Shown here piece by piece: positions 54,672 to 64,000 of a DNA stretch of 64,000 bases (within the stretch, counting starts at the first letter, position 1; each line of letters starts with the position of its first letter). The translations under genes were made by a program, and so were the position numbers. Origin of the DNA: Agapanthus africanus (taxonomy: Eukaryota; Streptophyta; Magnoliopsida; Asparagales; Amaryllidaceae); contig JASDDO010000001.1 in assembly GCA_030015575.1 (NCBI GenBank), positions 519,617,772 to 519,681,771 of the forward strand, in the 5' to 3' direction. The notes beneath the pieces were generated by a model. The model saw nothing but the letters and a program-made list of their open reading frames with translations, ran no database searches and had not been told where the DNA came from.

Positions 54672-55865
54672 CTCACGAAACGAGCTCTTTCTTTTGCCTT
54701 CGTCAATGATACTCTGTACAAGAGGTCATTTGATTCTCTGTGGTTAAGATGCCTGGGACCTAAAGAAGCAAAAAGAGTCGTCCAAGAAACTCACGACGGA
54801 CTTTACGGTTCTCACCAAGCCGGCCCGAAGATGAAGCTGAAGATCAAAAGGATGGGATACTATTGGCCCACGATGATCCAGGACTGCCTCGAATACGTGA
54901 AGCAATGCCACTCGTGCCAGATTCACGGGGACTTTATCCATCAGCATCCAAATCCACCGCATCTAATGGTGGCTAGCTGGCCATTTGAGATGTGGGGAAC
55001 TGACATAATCGGCCCCATCGAACCAGTATCGTCCAGAGGACATCAATTCATTTTGGCGACAACTGATTACTTCTCCAAGTGGGCAGAAGCAGTACCGCTG
55101 AGGAATGTGAAGATGGAGAATATCCTCCATTTCTTCAAGACGCACGTCATTTATCGGTTTGGAACTCCGCGACGGGTCATCTCCGATAACGGGCCAGCCT
55201 AGAGAAGACACAAGATCAACCGCTTCACACAAGAACATAGCATAGACTGGAGATACTCTTCAGTCTATAATCCTCGAGCTAACGGTCTAGCTGAGGTTTT
55301 CAATAAGACCTTGACAAAGATCGTGAAAAAGACGGTGTCTCGAAATAAGAAAGACTGGCACGAGAGACTACATGAAGCTCTCTGCGCATATCGAACTACG
55401 TTCAAAACTGCCACGAACACGACGCCGTAAGCATTGGTATTTGGCACAGAAGCGGTATTCCCTCTAGAGATAGAGTTACCCTCTCTACGAGTGGTGGTTC
55501 ACTACGAGCTAACAGAAGAAGAAATTGCTCACCTTCGGCTTGAAAAGCTCGACGCCCTTGATGAAACCTGGCTCATGGCGCAACAAAATCTGGAGGCTTA
55601 TAAAGCAAAGATGACGCGCTCATATGAAAAATTGACTAGGCCGAGAACATTCGGCCGAGAACATTCCGCTAAGGCGAACTCGTGCTAGTGGTCAAAAGAC
55701 CTATGATCCCTAATCGTGCCAAACGGGGGAAATTCGAGCCGAACTATGAAGGCCCTTATATCATAGACAAAGTTTACTAGGGTGGAGCCTACCTACTCAT
55801 GGACATGCATGGTGAAAGACCTTTCATGCCAATAAACGGTCGCTTCCTAAAGAAATACTACGCCT
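54672..55865 (+). pseudogene. D integrase
   Basis: Mostly the same frame as RNase H. Zinc domain: ETHDGLYGSHQAG ... QCHSCQIHGD (H-H-C-C). Core: WGTDIIGPIEP (Asp), VISDNGPA (Asp) and NGLAEVFNKTL (Glu), with a TAG at 55200-55202 and a TAA near 55427 in between. The C-terminal part shifts frame near 55680 (KRPMIPNRAKRGKFEPNYEG, then GRFLKKYYA) and ends at 55865. Every catalytic residue can still be found, but at least three stops and one frameshift block expression. Confidence 0.8.
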
Positions 55866-56210
55866 GATGGGTCACGGCTTAGGTCAGCGATAGATGACGA
55901 CGACTATGTCCGCTTGCTATCTTCCTTAGCCCAAACTCTATAAGTAGTAGCTGGCTATTGGACCGAAACGTCCTTAAACTAACAATGGACCACTATGTCC
56001 TAAAACTAACTGTTGACCGAGACGTCGATAAACTACTGTGGACTGCAGCATCCCAAGGCTGACACAAAAAAATAAAAAAAACAACAAAAAAAGGTATGTC
56101 CATAAGCAAAACGGGCACAGATGAAAACCCGAAAGGGCTCCGTGAATAAAAACAGTAGGGCTACCGGCGAGTTTTTGTGAAAACTCGAAAGGGCACGATC
56201 TCGTTAAAAG
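55866..56210 (+). other. Post-integrase spacer of D
   Basis: Non-coding. It includes GGACCGAAACGTCC and GGACCACTATGTCC-type hairpins followed by TTAAACTAAC (55960-56040), the same repeat found in the D LTR at about 45700-45785. Confidence 0.6.
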
Positions 56211-56211
56211 G

Positions 56212-56735
56212 CACTTGTAAGGTCCTCTTGATCTTGTGAGGAGAAACTACCTGCGTGAGATCCTTATGACTCATAAGAGAGCAACACACTTAGGGATCCC
56301 CACGATTCCTAAGGAGAAATTATACTTGCGAGATACTCACGACTCGTAAGGAGAACCCTCTTATGAGACCCTCACGGCTCATAAGATTCAAAAGTCTTAA
56401 GCTACAGGAATCTGAACCTATTCTTAAGCGGCCACCACAATCTCCAATGCTGCCCTACAAGCGGCTCAATGCTGACCCTTGTATACAATCCACGGGCGCG
56501 AATAAACATTTCCATAACAGAGTCCCATCTGTGACTAGGGATATGTTTGCACAGTGAACCCCCTTATAAGCCCTTTCGACTTATAAAGAGAAAGCACTCT
56601 TGTAAGATCCTTACGACTTATAAGAGGCCATTCACTTAAGAATCCTCATGATCCCTAAGGAGAAAACGCACCTACGAGATCCTCACGACTCGTAGGGAGA
56701 AATACCTTTATGAGACCCTTACGGCTCATGAATTC
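56212..56735 (+). repeat. Stem-loop repeat array 1 of D
   Basis: About ten units with a ~35-38 bp period. Each has a stem of 6-8 bp, a loop close to ATCCTCACGA and usually GGAGAAA after it. Stems differ but stay paired: CTTATGAG/CTCATAAG (56360-56385), CCTACGAG/CTCGTAGG (56671-56696), CTTAGG/CCTAAG (56289-56313), CTTGCGAG/CTCGTAAG (56325-56350), CTTATAAG/CTTATAAG (56563). A GTATACAATCCACGGGC copy at 56481 matches the LTR. Confidence 0.8.
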
Positions 56736-56869
56736 AAAAGCCTTAGTCGACAGGATCCTAACCCTGTCTACTAAGCCACCTTTGTTCGACATCGAAGAAG
56801 GCAAATGATGATTCGCTCCTGGTAATATCCCAGTTGTAGCGGTGCTGATGCCGAAATCGGTATCTAATT

Positions 56870-57140
56870 CCAAGCTTGCAGCAAAAAGCCAGTGAGCCAC
56901 ACATGCATACGAAATAGCCGAAATGATGGAGCAACTTGCAACAAAATCAGCAAGTAAAAATGGATGCATACAAAAATAGCCGAAATGATTGGGCAACTCG
57001 CAATAAAAAGCAGCGAGTAAAAATAAATCAAATAGCCGAAATTATTGGGCACCGCGAAAAATAGCCTAAATGATTGGGCAATCGCGACTTTCGCGATATA
57101 AAAGCTAAAATGATAGAGCATCGCGGAAAGAAATAAAAAA
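56870..57140 (+). repeat. Degenerate AT-rich tandem repeat of D
   Basis: Three to four loose copies of an AATAGCCGAAATGATNGGGC unit with GCAACTCGCAATAAAAA-type connectors, period about 60 bp. No coding potential. Confidence 0.6.
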
Positions 57141-57411
57141 AATTTGAAAAAATGAAATTTATGCCCTACAGGTGATATCACATCAATCCATGTATACAAT
57201 CCAGGGGCGCAAACAAAGAAGGAATCACACCTTCCCTCCCCGGGCTCCATCAAAAGAAAAAGCCAAATCTCAATGGTTCACAGACAACCCGGAGATCGTC
57301 TCAATATCCGTCTCATTTCAACAGACACGACATCAACAAATCGGAGCTGCGGCAAAATCCCCAGTTCCATGACTCGACGATGCACAAACAACCGAGAGTC
57401 AACCTTTCCTG

Positions 57412-59030
57412 GTCACGTAGAACACGATCTATGTCAATTCTGATCCCGTGGGAAACGTCCAGAGCGGAGCATGGTCCTTGCAGAACATAGCTATATCAAT
57501 CAGACCCCGTGGGAAGCATCCAGAGCAAATTCCTGGTCACGTGGAACACGGCCTATGTCAATCTTGACCCCGTGGAAAACGTCCAGAGCGGAGCCTGGTC
57601 TTCGCAGAACACGGCTATGTCAAACCGACCCCGTGGGAAGCATCCAGAGCAAATTCCTGGTCATGTGGAACACGGCCTATATCAATCCTGACCCCGTGGG
57701 AAACGTCCAGAGCGAAGCCTGGTCCTCGCAGAACACGGCTATATCAAATCGACCCCGTGGGAAGTATCCAGAGCAAATTCCTGGTCACGTGGAACACGGC
57801 CTATGTCAATTCTGACCCCGTGGGAAACGTCCAGAGCGGAGCCTGGTCCTTGCAGAACACGGCTATGTCAAACCGACCCCGTGGGAAGCATCCAGAGCAA
57901 ATTCCTGGTCACATGGAACACGGCCTATGTCAATCTTGACCCCGTGGAAAACGTCCAGAGTGGACCCTGGTCCTCGCAGAACACGGCTATGTCAAACCGA
58001 CCCCGTGGGAAGCATCCAGAGCAAATTCCTGGTCATGTGGAATTCGGCCTATGTCAATCTTGACCCTGTGGGAAACGTCCAGAGCGGAGCCTGGTCCTCG
58101 CAGAACACGGCTATGTCAAACCGACCCCATGGGAACCATCCAGAGCAAATTCCTGGTCACGTGGAACACGGCCTATGTCAATCCTGACCCCGTGGGAAAC
58201 GTCCAGAGTGGAGCCTGGTCCTCGAAGAACACGGCTATGTCAAACCGACCTGTGGGAAGCATCCAGAGCAAATTCCTGGTCACGTGGAACACGGCCTTTG
58301 TCAATCCTGACCCCGTGGGAAACGTCCAAAGCGGAGCCTGGTCCTCGCAACACGGCTATGTCAATCAGACCCTGTGGGAAGCATCCAAAGCAAATTCCTG
58401 GTCACGTGGAACACGGCCTATGTCAATCCTGACCCCGTGGGAAACGTCCAGAGCGGATCCTAGTCCTCGCAGAATACGGCTATGTCAATCAGACCCTGTG
58501 GGAAGCATCCAGAGCAAATTCCTGGTCACGTGGAACACGGCCTATGTCAATCTTGACCCCGTGGAAAACGTCCAGAGCGGAGCCTGGTCCTCGCAGAACA
58601 CGGCTATGTCAATCAGACCCTATGGGAAGCATCCAGAGCAAATTCCTGGTCACGTGGAACACGGCTTATGTCAATCCTGACCCCGTGGGAAACGTCCAGA
58701 GCGGATCCTGGTCCTCGCAGAACACGGCTATGTCAATCAGACCCCGTGGGAAGCATCCAGAGCAAATTCCTGGTCACGTGGAACACGGCCTATGTCAATC
58801 CTGACCCCGTGGGAAATGTCCAGAGCGGATCCTGGTCCTCGCAGAACACGGCTATGTCAATTCTGACCTCGTGGGAAGCATCCAGAGCGGAGCCTGGTCC
58901 TCGCAAAACACGACCTATGTCAATCCTGACCCGTGGGAAGCATCCAGAGCAAATCCTGGTCCCATAGAACACGGCTAAAGTCAATCTTGACCCCATGGAA
59001 AATGTCCAGAGCAACCCCTGACTCCGTGAA
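57412..59030 (+). repeat. 124-bp tandem array of D
   Basis: About twelve and a half copies of a 124-bp unit, each a dimer of two ~62-bp halves. The halves begin CCGTGGGAAGCATCCAGAGC and CCGTGGGAAACGTCCAGAGC and both end near ACACGGC-CTATGTCAA. Copies are >90% alike by eye. Most first halves carry TCACGTGGAACACGG, again with a CACGTG core. The overlapping open frames every 124 bp are a by-product of the repeat. Confidence 0.95.
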
Positions 59031-59057
59031 ATGCGGATAATGTCAACCTCGTCCATC

Positions 59058-59230
59058 ACTTACAGGTCCTCACGACTTGTAAGGGAGAAAACTCTTTTGT
59101 GAGATCTTTACGACTCTCAGAAGAAAACGCACTTAGGTATCCTCATAACTCCTAAGGAGAAATTACACCTGCGGGATCCTCTCGACCTGTAGAGAGAAAA
59201 TTCTTTATGAGACCCTCAAGGCTCATAAAG
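59058..59230 (+). repeat. Stem-loop repeat array 2 of D
   Basis: Four to five further units of the same type as array 1, on the other side of the 124-bp array: CTTACAGG/CTTGTAAG, CTTAGG/CCTAAG and CTTTATGAG/CTCATAAAG (59203-59230, 9 bp perfect), with the same loop type and GGAGAAA. Confidence 0.8.
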
Positions 59231-59475
59231 TTGAAAAGTCTTAGGAGGCAGATCTTAACCCTGAATCCTAACCCATCGCTGTCCTACGGAGAAATCAAAA
59301 TAGATTATCCACAAAATGCATTTACTAAAAGGGACACATCATCATGAAGCAAAATATGTATTTTATTCATGAATCAAAATGAATACAAAGTATAATTTAT
59401 GAAAGAATAAAAGAAAATATACTCTCATTCAGGAGTATGTACAAAAGAAGAATAAAAATATATATATACAATTCT
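59231..59475. other. Spacer before the antisense gene
   Basis: AT-rich, no coding frame. On the minus strand it would form the 3' untranslated end of the antisense gene. AATAAA-like sequences are present on the minus strand (for example near 59370-59470) but no single poly(A) signal can be chosen. Confidence 0.4.
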
Positions 59476-61829
59476 TCAAGCCGGCAGACGATTCAGTAGA
59501 TTTGCCAGTTCACCCCTCTTCCGCTGGGCCTCGGCTTCATGATTTATTATCGTCAAAAGACGGGCCTCCGCTTGAGCCTGTTGGGCCTGGTATGAGTCAA
59601 GCCGGCCTTCAAGCTCTTTTTCAGTAACCTTATGGGCTTCGACCATTTCACGAGTAAAAACGGCGGCTTTATCAATGGCTACCACCTCCTTGATAGCCTC
59701 TTGAAGCACCTGCCAAAGTTCATATGTCCTGGTGGTCTTGGCCGTAAGATTGGCTTGAAGCTCCCTCAGCGCTTTGAAAGGCAGCTCCCTCTCCGAAAAC
59801 TTGCGGCTGAGCCTCTTCTCGCATGATATTATGTTCGCAGCGCACCGCTCAATCAGCCCCTGTAAGCTCGCCTTCGCTGCCACAACATCCGAAGGAAGGC
59901 ATGTACATTCAAGAATAAGCAAGCAAGCCTCCACCTGCCGACAAAACTCAACCCAGACTTGCACCAATGTTTCACTATGGTAGGTGGCAAGAAAGGGAAG
60001 AGAGCCGTTGGCTTCAGTGGCAAACGCTTCGGCCATGATCAGACTGCCAGCGAGGTCTTCAATTAGAGCTGACAGGGAGTGGAGGCTTAGGTTTGCCATC
60101 CATTCCGAGGCACGTAGAGCATAGGGGCTGGGTGGCATGACGATGCGAGATTCCAGCGTGGTAAGAACTGGCAAAGCTTATAAACAGTTAGCGAGACTTG
60201 TAAGCAAAGAGAAAATGGAACAACGTTGAGACTTTACTTACCCACAGTCATGCAAGAGGGGTCTGAAGGCTTCCCAGGCTCGTCAAGAATCTCAACCTCG
60301 TCATCAGCTTCCAGAACTGTAGAAGACATCAATGTCATTATATGAAATAATAATAACACGATGAGGAGAGGGCAAACGACACTAACCTTGCCCGGAAGAG
60401 AGGACGGTGCGTTGAGGAGATATCGCCTGCGGAGCGGCCATCTCCAACAGGCGCTGAAAAGACTTCCTAGGAGACAGATCGGTAATAGACGCCGCCAATC
60501 CGCGCAATTCTGAAAAGATAGAAGGGTTCAGATAATGGAGAGATTATTAATGTAAAATATAGAAGGCTACCTTCGATGCTTCTCCCATTCTGGGCTGGAG
60601 GGATAGCAGCTTCGGCGGCCTCCTCCGTGCCCCCAGGCACATCATCGGGGACGTGGGCCAGTGTAACGACTTCCAAGCGAGGAGCAGTGTCCGCCACTGC
60701 AGGCTCCAGCGGAAGGACGGTAGCCTCGACTATCTGTCCCCTAATCTCCGGGCCGCCCCCAGAAAGATCCATTGAATCGGCGACCAACAAAGATGCCTCT
60801 CCCGGGGGAGCAAGCACTTAGGGAGCGGGAATCACCGAGGGAAACTCCATCGCAGGAGCAACGGTTGCATCGACCCCCTCCACACTGATTAGTGTTTCAT
60901 TAGGGATATTGGCGGAGTCTACAGTCAAAGCGCGACTCGAACTCAGATCCTTCGCCATCGCCGAAGTCCCTGCAAGGTTTGTACGAGGATAAGGATATAT
61001 ATATATATATGAGCAATACAAAATATTACAAAGAGATACATGAACATACCGATGCGCAAAGGAGCCTCTAGTATGGCCGCCGAGGTTCGAGAGTAGACTC
61101 GTGGCCACCGGTCCACAATGAAAGCGCGTCTTCGGCATCGGCTGAAACAGCCTGCTTAAGGGCCCTCCCACCCCACTCTTCCAAATGGCCTATAAATAGC
61201 CGCCGTATCGATGGAGGGTCTTCGTAAAAAATGACGGCAGGATAAGACCTCTTCGGGATCCTTACGTTCTCGGATTCATCTTGTGAGCGTCTTATAGCCT
61301 CAGCCAATTATGCGGCTTCCTCGGCAGATGAACCCGGGAAAAGTAGACCACCATCCAATTCTTGCATGGCTAGTGGTTCATCTTGAAGAATAGGCTCGGA
61401 TTCCACTAAAGAGTCGAACAGATTTATGACCGTCTTCCTCCGCCACTTGGGCCCAGAACAAACCGCCGAAGACGATCGCTTCCTTCCCCTTGGAGCTTTG
61501 GTATGGCGTTGACCCACTTCGCCTTCAATGTCCTCGCTCAGCGGTGCTACCGATGACGACACGGCAATTGTTGACGCGGCAGCTGATGACACTGCTACTG
61601 GCGCCCTATTGGCCCTTGATTGAGCTCTAGTACGCAGTGGCATACCAGCTGTGGGAGTTAAATCCACTTCTGCCACCTCTGGAATAAGCACGACGATGGT
61701 ATCTCTCAAAGGAAGGTGAACCGCTGCACGCGGTTGCGGCGGAACTCCCGTGGCTTGTATTGGGGTGGGAGCCCTATATCCGAGGAGCACCCTCCTCTCC
61801 TCGGCAATAATTGGACTGACTCGGTGGAG

Positions 61830-63188
61830 CTACCAGCCCATGAAAGACCCCACACATTGAGGAATATGATCAGCTTCAGGAATCACGAAGCGGGAACCAG
61901 TGTTCAGCCGCATGAAGTGATGAGCGGCGACACGAACAACTTCTGACGACGGGCTAGGCTCCACTATAAATGCCTCGAAGGGGACACCCTGGTCATATCC
62001 GAGTTGCCGAGCAAAGTGGTGTGGGTTATACCGCATAAAAAGGGCCGCACCGTTCTGACGAAATACCAGATAAGCTGGTCTGATCGAATATAGGTGCATG
62101 GCCTCCCTAGGCTTCAGAGAAGGTACCCCCTCTTTCGACGAGTCGCGGAGCTGTTGAACCGGCCCTGAGGGAGTAGAGAGGACTCGATCGTTGAATACCA
62201 TCCCGCCTGTATTAGCATAGGGATTAACCAGCACGCGAATAGCCCCAGACTGAGTCGGGTCGGGAGCAGAAGCGTCCACTAGCCGCATGAGTCGCGGAAA
62301 AGTGTAAACGTCATAAAAGCTGGGTCTTTGGTGCGCAGCAAATGCCCCCAGCACATGCATCTCAATCCAGGACGTAAAGTAATGAAGAGAGAAGTTTACC
62401 ACATCTACGCCTGGGGTTGAGGTATTAGCCGCAGCACTTAGCCCGTGATACAGATGCGCCAGCCCCGCAATACCCATAGCTAGTCGCGTACCCTCGGCAA
62501 TACGATGAGCGGGGTAAATAACTGAGGCTCTCATGAAACGACGGTGCATGGGGATGGCGAACCAACTGAGCCAGACACTGATGAAGCCCACGAAGAAAGT
62601 CTCCTCATCTATACCAGGAGCTGCGATCGACTCGAAAGATACTGCTGACATGATGAGAATGTAGAACTGCGGCAAGTCCTCTTCTTTAGTCGGCCGCTTA
62701 CTTAAACCCAAAGAGGCCGTTGATATTCGCGAACTTCGAAGTTGTCTTTGATAGGACATCTTCGCGATGGAAGCAGGCGATAAAGCTTTAAGAGTGACGC
62801 CTTGCTCCTCTGACTCTGTGAATAACTTCTCAAAAATACTCAAGTTCTTGATCAAACTTGAGCGCTTGTGGCGGACGGCACTCTCGGTCGACAGGCCTTC
62901 AAGTATGGCAGGCTCGGTTTCGAAGACATACTCATCAGGAGGCAGTAATTCTTCATAAAGTGTTCCCCTGACCGGCAACCCTGAGATCTCATGAAATTCC
63001 TCCTGAGAAATTGAAACTTCGCGGTCCCCTAGAAAGAAGGTGTTAGTGGGAAGTTTCCATTGGTTTAAGAAGGCCTTAACCCACCAGACATGGGAAGACT
63101 GATAGTGGAAAAGAGACGCATATACCGCCTGATAAAGTCCGACCCTCTGTAGTCGCGCACGATGGGCGGATAGGATATAACGGGCCAA
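61830..63188 (-). pseudogene. Main uninterrupted frame of the antisense gene
   Basis: 452 codons without a stop, the longest frame in D after the protease. It holds most of the plant-mobile-domain-like region plus WLSWFAIPMHRRFMRAS and LAMGIAGLAHLYHGLSAAAN. It ends at a TAG, after which the same frame continues for 174 codons into a Ser/Ala-rich segment with a basic stretch (KAPRGRKRSS), a possible nuclear signal. Confidence 0.75.
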
Positions 63189-63523
63189 GAGAAGGTAGCC
63201 CGTGGGATGTCGAGGGGATGGTTCGGAATACCAGTTGTTAATGGCTCAAGCCGTCCCATAGGGGTCCAATTCAGCATCTCTACAGTAAAGGTGGTCCGTG
63301 GATGATCCATCAGCAGGAATGGATAGGTAGACTCTGTCGGTATCTCGCAAAGGAAACTGCGGCGACTACGGATGATGTGACCGTACCAGGTCCCCCATAA
63401 AAGTAGATTGGTGCAATTCGGGTCATGAGCCTTGATCATCGCCATCATCTCTTCGTCAGACGGTGACTGAGGAAAGACAGCTCCGAGCAGATGAAAGGGA
63501 AGTATGGAACAGAAGTCATTGTG
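63065..63523 (-). pseudogene. N-terminal part of the antisense gene
   Basis: Frame with SPSDEEMMAMIKAHDPNCTN, LLWGTWYGHII and FTVEMLNWTPMGRLEPLTTG. A good 3' splice site (pyrimidine tract then TTTCAG at 63525) or a second one (CTTTCCTCAG near 63470) precedes it, so a 5' exon probably lies upstream. It must shift frame near 63190 to join the main frame. Confidence 0.6.
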
Positions 63524-63525
63524 CC

Positions 63526-64000
63526 TGAAATAAAAAAAGGGGAAACTGTTAAGCGAAACTAACACGTGTATATATATATATATTTATAAATGTATATATA
63601 TAAAAAGACAGTGGAAGAAAGCGACAGAGAACTTATTTTATGGGACCATTGGTTACAAAACATATGGGTCCCACAAAATCAAGATGGCGACTCACTAATA
63701 ATGAGGCCAAGCAATGATTATGAGAATAAAGGGAAGATTCTCAATGAATTCAAATGACTGTACACATTCCCCCAAAAGATAAACCTATCTTGGACTCTGC
63801 AAAAATCAAGCAGAACATAGGAATTAAATTCCCAGAAAACTCTACTGCAATTCTTTTTTTGTAAAGAACAACTCAGGATAAGAAAACCCCAAGAAGTTCT
63901 CTGGAAAGAACTGAGTTCTTTAGAAGAATTAAATTACTTTTGAATAGAGAAATTAAATTCCGAGAAAATATTTTTCAGAGCCAAAGCTCTTTAGAATGGA
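63526..64000. other. AT-rich, palindrome-containing right edge of D
   Basis: No coding frame. It contains a TA microsatellite (about 63570-63602) and short inverted repeats like GGAATTAAATTCC (about 63820) and AGTTCT...AGAACT, in the style of the D LTR 44-45 kb region. The 3' LTR start (TGTCATGCC) is not seen, so it lies beyond the window. Confidence 0.5.

Larger units (their letters stand above)
59476..63524 (-). pseudogene. Antisense extra gene of D: plant-mobile-domain-like protein with four introns
   Basis: Runs opposite to gag-pol. Predicted exons: 63524-61050, 60969-60571, 60509-60387, 60316-60242, 60167-59476. All four introns (80, 61, 70 and 74 nt) have GT...AG ends (GTATGT/TTGCAG, GTAGCC/TTTCAG, GTTAGT/CTACAG, GTAAGT/TGCCAG) and all are phase 1, with the frame open across the junctions. 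The long first exon has the layout of aminotransferase-like/plant mobile domain proteins (GLYQAVYASLFHYQSSHVWW, LPTNTFFLGDREVSISQEEF, ISGLPVRGTLYEELLPPDEY). The last exon is a long Ala/Glu-rich helix, probably coiled coil. Damage: frameshifts near 63190 and 61110; in-frame stops at 61830-61832 (TAG), 61308-61310 (TAA) and 60818-60820 (TAA). Antisense extra frames are known in Tat elements; function is unknown. Confidence 0.7.
41002..64000 (+). mobile_element. Element D: giant Tat/Ogre-like Ty3/gypsy retrotransposon, right end missing
   Basis: At least 23 kb. Order: ~5.4 kb LTR, primer site, gag, protease, RT, RNase H, second (archaeal-type) RNase H, integrase, a 3' region with stem-loop repeats around a 124-bp tandem array, then an antisense multi-exon gene. 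The dual RNase H, long LTR, tandem repeats after pol and antisense extra frame are known traits of the Tat lineage. The pol frame has several stops and frameshifts. The 3' LTR is outside the window. Confidence 0.85.

Noticed and set aside
57471-58967. Overlapping open frames of 60-209 codons in the 124-bp array
   Set aside because: They restart every 124 bp in rotating frames, as expected for a tandem repeat whose length is not a multiple of three and which lacks stops. The translations repeat the same low-information peptide.
56212-59230. CRISPR-like pattern of short repeats with variable spacers
   Set aside because: The variable parts are the two arms of the same stem and pair with each other. 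There are no cas genes, and this is a plant retrotransposon.

Overview
The window is plant nuclear DNA, almost certainly angiosperm. It is built entirely from nested LTR retrotransposons, and I see no host gene, rRNA gene, intact tRNA gene or CRISPR array. The evidence is the Athila-type tRNA-Asp-like primer sites, a Met-tRNA copia primer site (TGGTATCAGAGC), Tat-lineage Ty3/gypsy polyproteins with two RNase H domains, and Angela/BARE-like copia LTRs. I cannot name the species.

Layout. (1) 1-12691 is a relic Tat element (B, + strand). It is interrupted by the 3' LTR end of another Tat element (X, 1-363), by a probable minus-strand solo LTR (F, 412-1473), and by Athila-like element A (3203-11269, TSD TTACC) inside its reverse transcriptase. 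(2) 12692-41001 is an Angela-like copia element on the minus strand (C2). It is split by a second, younger copy of the same family on the plus strand (C1, 15174-25610, TSD CCACC) in the pol gene, and by Athila-like element E (28245-36356, TSD GGGGC) in the leader. (3) 41002-64000 is a very large Tat/Ogre-like element (D, + strand) inserted in the 5' LTR of C2 and running off the right edge. It has a ~5.4 kb LTR, gag, protease, RT, two RNase H domains and integrase, then a 3' region with hairpin repeats around a 124-bp tandem array, then an intron-containing antisense gene.

Relative age by eye from LTR pairs: C1 about 14 mismatches in 2242 bp, A about 7 in 788 aligned bp, E nearly 30 in about 1462 bp. 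B, C2 and X are older.

Function. All coding regions are broken to some degree. A and E encode only Gag and protease with a shared C-terminal tail and lack RT, RNase H and integrase. C1 and C2 lack a recognisable gag. C1 has near-identical LTRs but a shredded interior, so it was probably mobilised in trans. The signals I find most worth following are: a GC-rich double dyad shared by Athila-like and copia elements at fixed spacing; fourteen paired G-boxes in the D LTR; a covarying stem-loop array in the D 3' region; and the antisense gene of D with four phase-1 introns.
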